A DNA stretch of 64,000 nucleotides, taken from assembly GCF_019059575.1 (NCBI RefSeq), contig NW_024881501.1:1550001-1614000 (forward strand), in the 5' to 3' direction. The notes below the pieces were generated by a model. The model did no database searches and was not told where the DNA came from. It saw only the letters and a program-made list of their open reading frames with translations. The position numbers were made by a program, and so were the translations under genes. The first letter of the stretch is position 1. The number at the start of each line of letters is the position of its first letter. This DNA is from Amphibalanus amphitrite. Its lineage: Eukaryota; Arthropoda; Thecostraca; Balanomorpha; Balanidae. Below, piece after piece: positions 47,097 to 58,579 of the stretch.

Positions 47097-48103
47097 CCCG
47101 CGCACCGACGGGGGTCTGCGCCAACTTAGTACCGACGGGGGGGGGGGGCGGATGACCGCCCCCCCCCTGAGATCTCGAGAACGAAGCAAGATAGCGACAA
47201 GCGGTAAACGGCATCGGATACGCACGGACAAGGTCTACAATTTTTACTAAGGTCATTTTCAGGTCAGGTCAAAGATGACGTCACAGGGGTCGAAAAAGTC
47301 AAAATGGCGGCGCTAGATATGGAGAGGGTTTTTCTCGAATAACTTTCGAAGTAGTCAAGATAGGAACAAACTAAGGGCATCATCGTGATCCTCTCGTCAA
47401 TCCGCATCGAATGATATATATGTTGACCTCGAAAGGTCAAGGTCAAAGGTTGACCTCAGGTCACGTGACCTCGAGGTCATCATGCATATCATTCGATGCG
47501 TCTTGACGAGCTGAACACAATGAGACCATCCGCGCGGCTGTATCTTGTTCCTGTAAGGAGTTATTGGCAAAAAACCTTTGGTGACCTTTGATGACGTCAC
47601 ATGACCTTACAGCTGCCCAACAGCAAAACAGACCTCAAGGTAGTGAATGTTGATCGTATGTGAAGTCATGTATGGTATATGGGGCCATTCCGACCCGTTT
47701 TAGTGGTAAAAACAGGGAGTTGATTTTTCCCCCATTGACTTATAATGGGGAGGTCGCGAAATTGACCTGACCTTAGGTCACCGACATCAAAATTCCGAGA
47801 TATACAAATTGTAGCTACTAATGACCTAATAACATCCTGCGACTTTCAAAGGCCTCCGACATCTACTGTAGCTCTGGCACGGTGACAAAGTTGCAAAAAA
47901 GTGACTTGAGGTTGGGTCATTCAAAGTGACCTGGTGACCTGACCTTAAAAGTTAGGAGGTTCAAACTTGCACACCATGTGTAAAATTGATGTGAGAATAG
48001 TCATACAAAATTTCGCGGCGCTACGCGCCGCGGTTTTCCCGCTATCCGCGAAAAACCTCAGGGGGGGGGGGCGGATATCCGCCCCCCCCCGTCGGTGCGC
48101 GGG
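47097..48103. mobile_element. TTAA-flanked piggyBac-like non-autonomous element, complete
   Basis: TTAA lies at 47093-47096 and 48104-48107. The tips CCCGCGCACCGACGGGG and the inverted CCCCGTCGGTGCGCGGG match. G-tract/CGGATGACCG/C-tract hairpins lie inside both ends. The interior has AGGTCA repeats, including AGGTCACGTGACCT around 47457-47475. It has no transposase. It is a 1,007-bp reference copy for this family. Confidence 0.85.
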
Positions 48104-48138
48104 TTAACCGATTTGTTAAACGTTAGTGACGATTAACA

Positions 48139-48313
48139 ATCTGTGTCTGCTTCTCTTTGTCTCTGGCTCTTCTGAAATGTGTCGTATTTTTTATATAAGA
48201 TGAATTTTTACCTTTAAGCGCCCGAAAGACAGCGGCGGTACGGGATAAAACTATTAAACCGCTCGTAGGCAAAAAAAATCTTTTAAACGTCTCGCCTATC
48301 GGCTCGACGTTTA
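48139..48313. repeat. second copy of the ~170-bp repeat
   Basis: A near-identical direct copy of 46611-46782 ('tgcttctctttgtctctggc' to 'atcggctcgacgtt'). Confidence 0.85.
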
Positions 48314-49883
48314 AAAGATGTGTTCTACCTACTCGCGGTTTAATATATAGTACTATTCTATTCACGGCATTAGGCAACATTGACAGAGATACCAGTGCCG
48401 ACAAACGGTTATCCGAGTCAAGGAAATGAATCTTTGGACCGTCAACATACGATGGACTCAAATGCGTGAAATACATTTTGCATTCGATAGCCGTGTTCTG
48501 CAGTTGAACTTCGGCCAGTGCTGCCATATCCATCCCACGGCGTTTACAAGAACTCTTATAAAAGGAGCCTATATGCTTAGACTCCTTTCTTTCATGTTTC
48601 ATTCATTCGTGCATTCATTCAATTCATTCATTCGTTTGCATACTTAATTATCCTGTACTTAATTAACCCGCGCCCCACTGGGGTCTGCGTATAACATATA
48701 ATACGCCCTACTGCGGGGGGGGGGCTCTCCATAGCCCCCCCCCTTCTAACTCCGAAACTACTGGGCCGATCGTCAAAATTCAAACGGCGTCTGATAGCCC
48801 CGGAAAAACTGTCGAACGAAACCTAATTTCATTGACCTCGAGGTCACGGATGACGTCACAGGTCAGGTAAAAGTAAAAATTATTAGCATTTTGGCTTGTT
48901 CACATTTTGGGCTCTGCCCGCCGTCTTACAAGTCAGATCAGACTCATTTTTGGTTTACACAGTCACACTCGTGAACAGATGCTTTAGATACCCTGAGGGT
49001 ACCAAACTTGTAATTTGATTTTCAGGTCAGGGTCAGGTCATCACAGGTCACGGAAATATTATATCATGCAGGGCGTATTTTAAGGGATTTTCACTGGGTC
49101 GGCAATCACAATTAGGGGCGGCATTTTGCACTCATAGGGGCGGCACTTGGCATCTGAGGGGGCGGCATACCTACTGATATTTAATGACCAAAAAAGACAC
49201 GTTCAACGGTTCTTTTATAACTCTTCCTAAGTAATGATTTCAGATTCAACCTAAGCTCAGCGGTATTACGTTTATTTTTCCGGGATATAGTATTTCTCTC
49301 ATCATAATGCGATAAATGAACTATAATTTGACCTAACAAAAAATAATTTTAAAATTTTACCTGAGGTAAACATGTTACATACCAGTCGATTCGTATTGTC
49401 AAGCTTAAAATATTCACGGCGTTTTATGGCTCTATCTAGAACAGTGGTCGGCAGGTCGCACGAGTGTGCCCACTTTATGGGCGCTGGACGGGGCCATTAC
49501 GCCCACTTGTCATACCCCATTGCTTACACAGCAAGGGTCGCTGATATTCGGCCATATCCTTTGACGCCTCTATTTTTCTGCATAGGTATAAATAAAATGC
49601 AACACAATTAACTCTCTTTTTTATGGAGAGGGAGAGCGTGTGGAGTAAGGACTAAGGATTAACTCATACATTTTTTTATTTATTAGTTACTCGCGTAATG
49701 AACAGCGTATTGCAACGATACGTTCATCCCTCCCCCCCCCCCCCCCCAGGTTAATGAATGTTATACCTACCTACTCAAACATTTTCGTGACCCCAGTGAC
49801 ATTGTCATTGAGTTTTTGAAATTTGAATGACCTTCACTCGGTAACTTTCTCTCCGGCTTGGCCGGCGGACAAAACGCAAGCGA

Positions 49884-49929
49884 AGACAATGCGGGGAGTC
49901 CGGTGCTCTACCAACTGAGCCACGGAACA
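49884..49929 (-). repeat. tRNA-derived 5' half (A box only)
   Basis: On the minus strand CCGTGGCTCAGTTGGTAGAG, then CACCGGACTCCCCGC, is a tRNA D-arm and start of an anticodon arm with an intact A box. There is no matching 3' half or B box nearby. It is therefore a tRNA fragment or the head of a SINE, not a functional tRNA. Confidence 0.5.
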
Positions 49930-50019
49930 GGCAAATGCTCACCATAAATATACCGACTGAACGATCCCTTTATAACTTCAGCGATTGATAAGACAAACAG
50001 TGTGTAACTGTATATATAA

Positions 50020-50886
50020 CCCTCGCCGGCACAGGCCATTTTGAGTCCTTCGACGGCACAAGGTTGGTTGGTACGACCCCCCCCCCCTCGCGTTTGGCCC
50101 CTGATGGAGCTAGAGCTTCGCAGAAAAAAACGAGCGTGTTGCCCGTCACGAGAGGAAGCCAATGATACCCAATTTCAAGGTCATCGGTTGACCTTCCAGG
50201 TCAGGTCAATGACCCAAAAATCGGGAATATCGGGACCTGTTTGAAAGTCGTAAATTGTGGCTGTTAAGGGGTTTTCCGGGGTGCTGATCACAAATATCGT
50301 GTTAGTTTTGATCACAGATGATGTCGTTAAGCGTTTAGACCAGGTCGGGTCAGGTCAGGTCAGGTCAGGTCAACCGGTAGGGGTCGTACCGGGTATTCGT
50401 AGTACCTGTCATCCGCCTCTGACAGCTTCGTAACATGTTACGAAGGCACCAAAACTACTTCGGAAATATTTAAATGGTTGCTAAATTCGAATTCAGCTCC
50501 AAAAACTAGCCTAGAAACATGTAAAACTCGAAAAAGTGAACCGAGGTCACCAAAGGTCAATGACCTGACCTGACCTTCAGGTGACCTTGACACCCACCCT
50601 AATGCATGGGAGCAACATTAAATCACATGTTTGAACGTTTGAAACCACGAAAAGCTTGCAAACGCGCGGTTAATGCGAGCCGACATACGCCGAATCTTGA
50701 TTTCGGCCAAACATGGTCACGGAAAAGAGGTCACAGGTGAAAGGTCATTGTAGTCAGGGTCATAAAATTTGCAGGGTAGGTGTAAAATTGATCAATTCGA
50801 GGGTACTGAAAGTTTCGTTGCGATCGGCCGCTTTTTACGCGAGTTATTCGCGATAAACCTTAGGGGGTTGCATCAACCGGCGAGGG
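50020..50886. mobile_element. TTAA-type element nested in the hAT-type element
   Basis: The left tip CCCTCGCCGGCACAGG follows ATAA (a decayed TTAA). The right tip CCGGCGAGGG precedes TTAA (50887-50890). It is a reverse-direction relative of 21878-23977 without the insert found there. (AGGTC)n lies at 50340-50375. Confidence 0.75.
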
Positions 50887-50890
50887 TTAA

Positions 50891-51857
50891 ATGTAAGTCT
50901 CGAAATTGCGATGTCTCTGACCAAATGTAAGGACAATTTTGCGACCCTTCCATTAGGTAAAAGGAAATGGGAGAAAATCAGGGCATGTGCCTCTTTTTAT
51001 AGGTAGACAAATGTCAAAGTTAACGAATTTAAACATCAGAAAACAATTAAAAATGACACACTTAATCGGAAAATTGCCACCCACGACCCCTCGTTATGTC
51101 CTTGAGGTCATGTCAGGTCATGGTAGGCCTCCAGCAGTTTTTTTCCAATAACTTGTGATAGAGACATGCGACATGCCTGAGCGATGAAAACACCTTACAT
51201 AGATGATTTCAGTTTGACGATACAAATCGACTGATATGCAACATGACCTTTACCAGCCAGGTCATGACCTGGACCTGAGCTCAAATTTCCCAAATGACGT
51301 TTGAATGTCAAATTATAGTTCATTCGACGCATCTCGACGAGAGGAGCACAGTACTGAAAAAAAAAACAATGTCATAACTTTCGTGAGTCAATAATTATTA
51401 CAGTAAAAAGGTTCTTCATTAAAACAGCTCAGTAGAGGGGCGCAGGGGGTCCACTGTCCCCTCCAACCCTCCCGGCCCGGCACGGGTTAAACAAGTTGTG
51501 CTCTGTAGGTTAGGCCGTTGATGTTACGTCAAGTCTGAGGACTTCATAGGAACGTTGAAGAGCTATCGAATGCGCTTTTTCGCGGTGCTGTAGTTCTATT
51601 CTTCCCCGAGTTATGCGCCAGTTTGTCAATAAATGTTGAAACAGACAACATTTCACCCACATTTCACCTTTGGTGACCTCTGGTCACCTGATATTTGACA
51701 TTTGACTTGACCTAACCAAAGCACGGTTAACCAACTAACCTAAGCAGTTTTTGACACTCTTTCGAATACCGCTTACCGCGTGTCGCTACGTGGCCTAAGT
51801 AGCCAAGTTATAGGGGTCGGGAGGGGGGTTTAAACAAACTCAGCCCGGCGCCGGTTA
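50891..51857. other. fragments of TTAA-type elements, no gene
   Basis: Two right-end-like tips, C-rich and followed by TTAA, lie at 51487-51490 and 51854-51857. Their left ends are not recognisable. TGACCT-type repeats are scattered through it. Confidence 0.45.
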
Positions 51858-53660
51858 AGGGAAGGCACTATCATTTTGGGGGCGCTGCAGATATGCTAAG
51901 GGACGACAGCATCATTTTGATTTTTGAGGCGCGCCACCAATTTTTTTTTAGGGCCACCGACACTGTGAGGAGCGCAATTATGTCCTTGAGCGTTGCGGGG
52001 TGGCACCATTACATTGTAGGGCGCCATGTGAGCAGTGATGTAGGGCAAAATGACAATGAGGAGCGCCTCCGATACTTAAAGAAGAAAGAGACGCCAACAT
52101 TACTCGGGGGGGGGGGGGGGGGCAACATCACTTTTATTTTGAGGACGCCACCCACATTGTAAGGGGCGGCACTGTAACTTTAAGGACCGCCATGGATACT
52201 TTAAGGGGCGGCTCCATCATATGGAGGGGTGCTACAGATCGTTAATGGGCGGCAATAGGTATGATATTTAGGGACTCCGATACTTCGAAGGGCGCCACCG
52301 TTTGTTTGAGGGTGACATCATCACTTTGAGGGCCACCACCGACACTGTTCGGGGCGCCACCGACACTATATGGGGCGCCACCGACACTGCCAGGAGCACT
52401 TTGACCGGCGTTACTATCACATATGGGCGCCGTGAGCACATTGGGGGGCGGCACCATGACGTGGAGGGGCGTTACGGAAGGTTTGAGGGGCGGCAACATG
52501 ACATTGAGGAGCGCCTCCGACACTTCGAGGGACACCAGCATTTCTTTGAGAGGCGGCACCTTGACTTTTGAGGAGACACCACCGACACTGTAAGGGGCGG
52601 CACCATCACTTTGAGGGGCGCCACGGATGGTTTGAGAAGCGGCACCATTATGTATATGGAGGGGCGCTACAGAAAGTTAGAGGGCGGCAACATTGTATTG
52701 ATGAGTTCCTCCAAAACTTTGAAGGGCGCCACTGACACTGTAAGGGGCGGCACCAGCACTTTTAGGGGCGGCAGCATCATTTTGAGGGGTGCCACCGACT
52801 CGTTGACAGGAGACACCATCACATTTAGGGGCGCCACTGGCACTTTGAGGGAGGCACCATCACATTGAGGGGCGCCACCGATACTGAAAGGGGCGGCATC
52901 ATCTTCTTGAGGGGCGGCATTATCTGTTTGAGGGGCAGCTCCATCACAATGAGGGGCTATGTGGATACCTAGAGGGGCGGCACCATTATATTGGTGGGTT
53001 CCTCTGACACTTCGAAGGGCGTCACTGACACTATAAGGGGCGGCACTAACACTTTAAGGGGCGGCAGCATCATTTTGAGGGGCGCCACCAACTCGTTGGC
53101 GGGCAGCACCATCACATTCAGGGGCGGCATCATCTGCTTGAGGGGCGGCTCCATCACAATGAGGGGCTATGTGGATATCTAGAGGGGCGGCACCATTATA
53201 TTGGTGGGTTCCTCCGACACTTCGAAGGGCGTCACTGACACTATAAGGGGCGGCGCCAACACTTTAAGGGGCGGCAGCATCATTTTGAGGGGCGCCATCG
53301 ACTCGTTGGCGGGCAGCACCATCACATTCAGGGGCGCCACCGGCACTTTGAGGGCGGCACCATCACATTGAGGGGCGCCACCGATACTGAAAGGGGCGGC
53401 ATCATCTTCTTGAGGGGCGGTATCATCACATTGAGGGGCTCCACAGATGCTTAGAAGGGCGGCACCATTACATTGAGTGGGACTACTAACAGATTTAGGG
53501 GCGGCACTGTCACATTGAGTTGTGGGATCATCACTTTGTATAGACGGCTGCTTCACTTTAAGGGGCGGCATTATCATCTCGGAGGGCAGCAGCCTCACTA
53601 TGAATGACGGCACCTAGCCTGCATGTGCGTGCTGCATCCTAGAGGGGGCGGCAACTGGGT
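51858..53660. repeat. satellite of ~28-40-bp GGGGCGGCACCATCAC/GGGGCGCCACCGACAC units
   Basis: About fifty degenerate units combine 'ggggcggcaccatcac', 'attgaggggcgccacc' and 'gacactgtaa'. A higher-order block of ~215 bp is duplicated (about 52970-53180 and 53185-53400). The open frames on both strands are repeat products. Confidence 0.9.
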
Positions 53661-54554
53661 CGGCAAACGGCTGTCACTGGGTCGGCATTCTCCGTGACTG
53701 GGTCGGCAATTGCCGACCCAGTTAACATGTTAAAATACGCCCTGATATCATGTGCCGGTCACGTCACGTGACACATGTTTTATGGTCCATCTAAGCCATA
53801 GATTTCGAATTTGATGTCGTTTGTGTCATTCGAGGTCATTTTGAGTTGAATTTAGCCTAGGTCAGGTCACTTTCAGGCCAAAAAAGGTCAAATTTTGAAG
53901 TTGAACTTTTTCAAGAAACAAGGTGTTTTTGGATGCAGTTTGAGCTCAGGAACACGATGGTGCTATTTATATTGGTGTAAGACGTCAAAAACGTACTGAC
54001 AAATTGATTGGAAAAAATTTATAATTATGAACTTTTGCAATAATGCGTACCTATAACTTGGCCACTTTTGAAGATATTTAGCTAAAACTTGCTAGAGTAA
54101 GCCATAAGCATGTGTTCTATCACATATATGTCTTTTTTTCCAGAAGTCAAAAAGTTTTTGAGAAAAAAAATGAAAATATAAATTTTGAATTTTCATAAAT
54201 GTAATTTTCAAAATTTTCAAAATTTTGAAAATCCGAGATGCAGTTTGATAGCGCAGTCAATTCTGAGTCCTCTCATCCAAAGAAATTGGATCTAGCTTAA
54301 AAATTGAGCTCTTGGGAGCGATTGCCGTGGTTCAATGTTTTGCGTCGAAATCGGCCGAACATTACGTCACCCTGACGTGATTTCCGGCCGACCTATGGTA
54401 GCTACGAAGTTCAAATTTTGACACAAGGTGTCAAATTGATGCAGCCGAAGGTACTGAAAGTTTGGCGTCGATACATCAAGCGGTTTGGAAGTTATTGCAG
54501 GAAAACGGGGGGGGGCTATTAATAGCCCCCCCCCCGCAGTGGGGCGCGGGTTAA

Positions 54555-55504
54555 GCGCCACCACCCCCAAAATCCATCAGCCCAATTTCATTTCGCCATC
54601 TAAGGTATAGTAAAATGTATGAGTAAATGGGAGGAAATTATATTTAAAAAAACACGGATCAGATATGTTAACGGCAAATGTGGCACTATAAATGTTTATC
54701 ACTTGAACCGATGAAGGAACGCCTCCGAAATACATTTAAGTGTTGTTTGTAATTTTTGGCAATTTTTAGAATTTTGAACAGAAGGTTATTCCATTAAATG
54801 AAGATCTAGAATGTCCCAATTTACCCGACTTTTGGGTCATTGACCTGACCTGGAAGGTGAACCAGTGGCCTCAGACCTTAAAATTGGGTATCATCGGCTT
54901 CCTCTCGTCATGGGCACAGGGCAATAGGTATACATACGCTGTTTTTTTCCCGCGTAACTCGATCAGGGGCCCAAAGGCACGGGGCAGTCTAAACGACGAT
55001 TAGAAGCTGGAAAACGCCGCACACAAGGGAGGGTTGAAATATACCGTGGCCATTCGCCGTGGCCATTGGCAGCCGGGCACTTGACATAACCGGTGACCGA
55101 CAGACTCCATGAGCATTGCTCTTTATTTATTTACTGCAGGTGCAAGGTGCGGCCGTACCGCAGCTGGTAAGGACCTGGCAATCATCGGATACATGATCGA
55201 GGCATGATCGCGCACTTTGGACAGGTGTGAGTTATACATCCAATCAGCTACATCCGAAACGAGATATTAACACCCAGGTTAGGTAAAAGAGCGGTGTGTG
55301 GGGGGAGGGGGTTCCCTGGCCGTCGATGAAGGGGTGCTGCTCGTCCAGTGTGTGCGGGGGAAGGGGCGCAGCCGCCCGCCCCTGGCCGTCGGTGACTGGT
55401 CTCGCCGAGTGACCACCTCCCCGGGCCAGGAGCCGGGCCGCCCGGGCCGGCCGTCTGCCAGTCGGGCGCTGGCAGCGGAGGGCGGCGCTGACCCAGCCCG
55501 CTGA
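54555..55504. other. intergenic with one TTAA-type fragment, no gene
   Basis: 54810-54985 matches the right part of the element at 21878-23977 ('tcattgacctgacctggaa', 'ttaaaattgggtatc'). The rest is unassigned, and becomes GC-rich from 55290 toward the next gene. Confidence 0.45.
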
Positions 55505-55790
55505 GCGGAGCTGACTGAGTCCGCTTAGCCCGCTGAGCGGTGCTGACTGAGCTGAACCAGCCGCTGAGCGGAGCTAACTGAGTTGCTGAGTCCGCTGACT
55601 GCTGAGCCCGCTGAGCGGCGCTGACTGAGGGGCTGACTGAGTCCGCTGAGCAGCGCTGACTGAGGAGCGGACCCAGCCGCTGAGCGGCGCTGACTGAGTT
55701 GCTGAGTCCGCCGAGCGGCGCTGACTGGGGAAACGAGCCCGCTGAGCAGCGCTGGTTGAGGAGCTGACGGAGCCGCTGAGCGGCCCCGAC
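55505..55790. repeat. minisatellite CCGCTGAGCGGCGCTGACTGAG upstream of an ATG
   Basis: About ten degenerate ~20-30-bp units, ending six bases before the start codon at 55796. If transcribed, it forms the 5' untranslated region. Confidence 0.9.
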
Positions 55791-55795
55791 TGGCC

Positions 55796-55946
55796 ATGGC
55801 GGGGGGCCGGCCGCTGAGCTGCGGCGCGCTGCTGACGCTGACGCTGCTGACAGCGGCGCTGACGGTGGCCGTGCTGACACCGCCGGCCGGAGCCGTCCGG
55901 CGCCGACAGATGGTCATGATGACCCGCATCAACGGCAGGAGTAAAG
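55796..55946 (+). CDS. exon 1 of a secreted protein
   Basis: The ATG at 55796 opens 50 codons plus one base, ending at AAAG/gtgagg, a phase-1 donor. The product starts MAGGRPLSCGALLTLTLLTA and continues with a hydrophobic run to about residue 28, then a likely cleavage near PAGAV and a basic RRRQMVMMTRINGRSK. The basic RRR could be a processing site. No downstream exon is identified in the next 2 kb, so the gene product is unknown. The minus-strand frames covering it are shadows. Confidence 0.6.
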
Positions 55947-56155
55947 GTGAGGGGGTGGGACGGCACAGGTGAGGAGTTGGGACGGCACAGGTGAGGGGGT
56001 GGGACGGCACAGGTGAGGGGTGGGACGGCACAGGTGAGGGGACGGACCGGCACAGGTGAGGGGACGGACCAGCACAGGTGAGGGGGTGGGACGGCACAGG
56101 TGAGGGGGTGGGACGGCACAGGTGAGGGGTTGGGACGGCACAGGTGAGGGTTGGT
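55947..56155 (+). repeat. intronic minisatellite of ~22-bp GTGAGG...CACAG units
   Basis: Nine units (eight of 22 bp, one of 21) and a partial tenth start exactly at the splice donor of the preceding exon. Every unit begins GTGAGG and ends GGCACAG or AGCACAG. Each junction therefore reads CAG/GTGAGG, a good donor match. Confidence 0.95.
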
Positions 56156-56496
56156 AGGGTACTGTTCTAGCATCGAAGCTGTAATGACAACGTGTCAGGA
56201 GCGAACTGAATGGAACTCGGTAAAATGATCCGTCGGCAGTCGCAGTTGTGATACGCACATTGCACAAGCCCGCTTGCTCATAATGTGATGCACCATTGAC
56301 CGGAGCTCAAAGTGCAGTGACCGAGGGTCAAATAACTGACCGAGAGGTCCATGGTAAGACGATAGAGCGTTTTCACAAAGCTGGCGGTGCCACGTCGCGG
56401 GACCGCCCCGTCTGTCCTAGCCTGCCCGGTGGTGCTCGATGCCGCCGCCCAAGTTGCGTTGCAGAAGGGCCAAAACCGATGCACGTAGGTTCACTT
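56156..56496. other. intronic or intergenic, no exon confirmed
   Basis: A GC-rich part at about 56380-56470 ends in TTGCGTTGCAG, a possible acceptor, but no open exon with a donor follows before the transposon at 56499. Confidence 0.3.
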
Positions 56497-56498
56497 TA

Positions 56499-57435
56499 GG
56501 GGAGAGCGGGATCAAATGTAACACGGGGCAATTGTAACAGTGTTTATAATTCATAAACTTACCAATAGAATAAGCTGATGTTAAGACCGAAAATGCGTAA
56601 TTCTATACTGCCTTTCCCAAAGGAGTTTGAAGCGGAAGTGTCGGGTATGTCGATTGATGGCTGTGCGCAGTTATGTGTCTTTAGAGCATTTTGTAGTTTT
56701 ATGCCGTTATATTTGATAAGCTCATTCCCGCAACTGAAAAGATATCGACTTCGACTTTGTGTAAGCGTTGGCAGGCTTGTTGTCCGTAAATTGAAAGCAT
56801 TAGATGCTGTCCATGCAACATCTTTTTGCGCCAGTTTCGCAAAAAAAATGTTTCGGCACGACGGGGACAATTGTAAGATTCTTGCAGGAGTCAAATGTAT
56901 AAGTCAAAGGCCACTAGGTCAAGGTCATCAGATTTCCAAGACAGGTGAAACATTGCTAGAATTAAGAAAACTGTAAGTTTTGTCGCAATCGGCAGCTTTT
57001 TACGAAATTTATTTGCGAAAACCGAGGAAGACGAGGTTCATCCAACCCCGTATAAAAGCGAGGTTAAAAGTTTTTTTTTTCCTGAAAAGAACCGTACCTG
57101 CCATGTCTGAGGAGATGAACATGAGTTACACTTAACCAAATCAAAGTTTTTGAAAATATTGCATTTCTGTAACCTCTAAGTAACATGTTACAATTGTCCC
57201 CGGGTGGTGTTGCTTTTGGCCTCGTATCTGGGGTAAATTGTAACAGCTGAACTGACTTTTTGCGGACCACAATTTTGACCCGAAAAAGCTGCTATTTCGG
57301 AAATGTTTTAACTGCATTTAAAAGACAAAACATCATAGTTACTGAAAGCATAAGAAAGAGGTTTTTAACTGCAAACGTGTTTGCACCAGATGATAAAATG
57401 CAAAAAAAAGAGTTATAATTGACCCCGGTCTCCCC
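56499..57435. mobile_element. TA-flanked non-autonomous transposon, GGGGAGAGCGGG family
   Basis: The inverted ends GGGGAGAGCGGGATCAA and GGGGAGACCGGGGTCAA (imperfect) are flanked by TA at 56497-56498 and 57436-57437. Length (937 bp), TA target and G-rich tips match the elements at 287, 6862 and 9843. 'caattgtaacag' motifs recur inside. About 56890-57065 resembles the right end of a TTAA-type element. Confidence 0.8.
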
Positions 57436-57437
57436 TA

Positions 57438-58316
57438 CCTACAATTTGCAATTTACAAGGGTTAGATCACCGCTGAACACTTGAGCAGTTTGAATGCTTC
57501 ATAATGCGATGTCCAGCTGTACGGTCGCTGTCACTTCTGAATGTATTTGGGCACGCCGGGGACGACGGCCCGTGGTGGAGAGCGGCCAGCCCTTGGGCTA
57601 GCCGATCGCAGCTGTCATGTCCGCTACGGCGGCGGCCCATCGCGGCGAATTAATGACGGACAACAAATCGTACCTATAGCAGCACCTGGAACTCGATCCA
57701 AACTCACGGGTGGGCCGCAAAATAGACCAAGCTTGTTGACAGATCAAACATCGCTTCCCGTCTGATTTATTATCCACATATGTCTAAATTCACGCATTTA
57801 TATATCACAATATTTCATAGGTATGTGGACAATAAATATGTTCTGCATACCTAAATTCTACTGGTAAGTATCATACTCATGCATATATTAAAACAAATAA
57901 GTTGTGAAAATATGTTCGTAAGTGACTTGCCCTATGTCGCCGGCCAGCACATATACCTACGCACTGCAGTACATTGCAGTTGTACACGCCTGTAGTAGAT
58001 AGTGGATGCAAACACGCAAAATAAATACAGATCCTTGCATGAATAAACATGATTAAATTGATTATACCTACAATCTTTTTTTTTCATTAATAGAAAGATG
58101 AGACACTGATCTATCAATCATTATCAGACACTCATCATTAGGCTGATAAGTGCGTGCTGCCCACCGTTCCAGCTCAGTTATGGAGTAGTACCTGTTCCAT
58201 CGGGCGGTAACGAGCCCGGCGTGCTCAGGTGCGGACTGCAGGGGCACGGACCAGCCCGCCCAGTGAACGCCCGCGGAGGGGCGCGTCCTCCGAGTAGCGG
58301 TCAGCGTCTCAGGGTC
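57438..58316. other. no gene seen
   Basis: A GC-rich patch (57540-57660) has an open frame but no splice or start support. The remainder is AT-rich with scattered ATAT/TACCTA repeats. Confidence 0.35.
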
Positions 58317-58430
58317 GGCCGCCAGACACTACGGCAGAATAAATCGGCGCCCGCAATCCCCCCCCCCCCCCCCGGCCGCCAGACACTATGCGGCGGAATA
58401 AATCGGCGCCCGCAATCCCCCTCTCCCCAG
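58317..58430. repeat. ~60-bp tandem repeat, two units
   Basis: Two copies of CGGCCGCCAGACACTA...AATAAATCGGCGCCCGCAAT, each followed by a C-tract. Confidence 0.85.
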
Positions 58431-58579
58431 CCGTGCCGCACCGAGTGAAGCGGCGGTGGCCTGCACGGTACACTGTAAAAAAAAGATTAGCATACCGGTG
58501 TGCTAGTCGGATGCTACGGTTCTGGAACAAGAGCCCTGGGTGCTTAACATGCACTTAAAATGTTCTACAGTTAGCAGTC

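Larger units (their letters stand above)
49069..53744. mobile_element. 4.7-kb hAT-type element CAGGGCGTATTTTAA
   Basis: The inverted tips are CAGGGCGTATTTTAA and TTAAAATACGCCCTG, with 8-bp duplications ATATCATG at 49061-49068 and 53745-53752. GGGTCGGCAAT occurs near both ends. No transposase is seen; the interior is a nested TTAA element, fragments of TTAA types and a large GGGGCGGCACC satellite. Confidence 0.9.
48667..54550. mobile_element. TTAA-flanked element split by a hAT-type insertion
   Basis: The left tip CCCGCGCCCCACTGGGG follows TTAA (48663-48666). The inverted right tip ...CAGTGGGGCGCGGG precedes TTAA (54551-54554). Inner hairpins are G-tract/CTCTCCATAG/C-tract on the left and G-tract/CTATTAATAG/C-tract on the right. 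With the 49069-53744 insert and one duplication removed, the element is about 1.2 kb, the normal size of its relatives. Confidence 0.85.

Noticed and set aside
48123-48602. 159-codon minus-strand frame as a gene
   Set aside because: About 170 bp of it is a repeat also found at 46611-46782, the composition is not protein-like, and no family is recognised.
49884-49929. Functional tRNA gene
   Set aside because: Only the 5' half with the A box is present. There is no B box or acceptor-stem partner downstream.
52242-53613. Frames over the GGGGCGGCACC satellite
   Set aside because: Both strands are open across the repeats, and the peptides are repetitive without start or splice support.
55248-56173. 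Minus-strand Ser/Ala/Pro-rich frames of up to 210 codons
   Set aside because: They cover the GCTGAGCGGCGCTGA and GTGAGGGG minisatellites and are repeat-derived.
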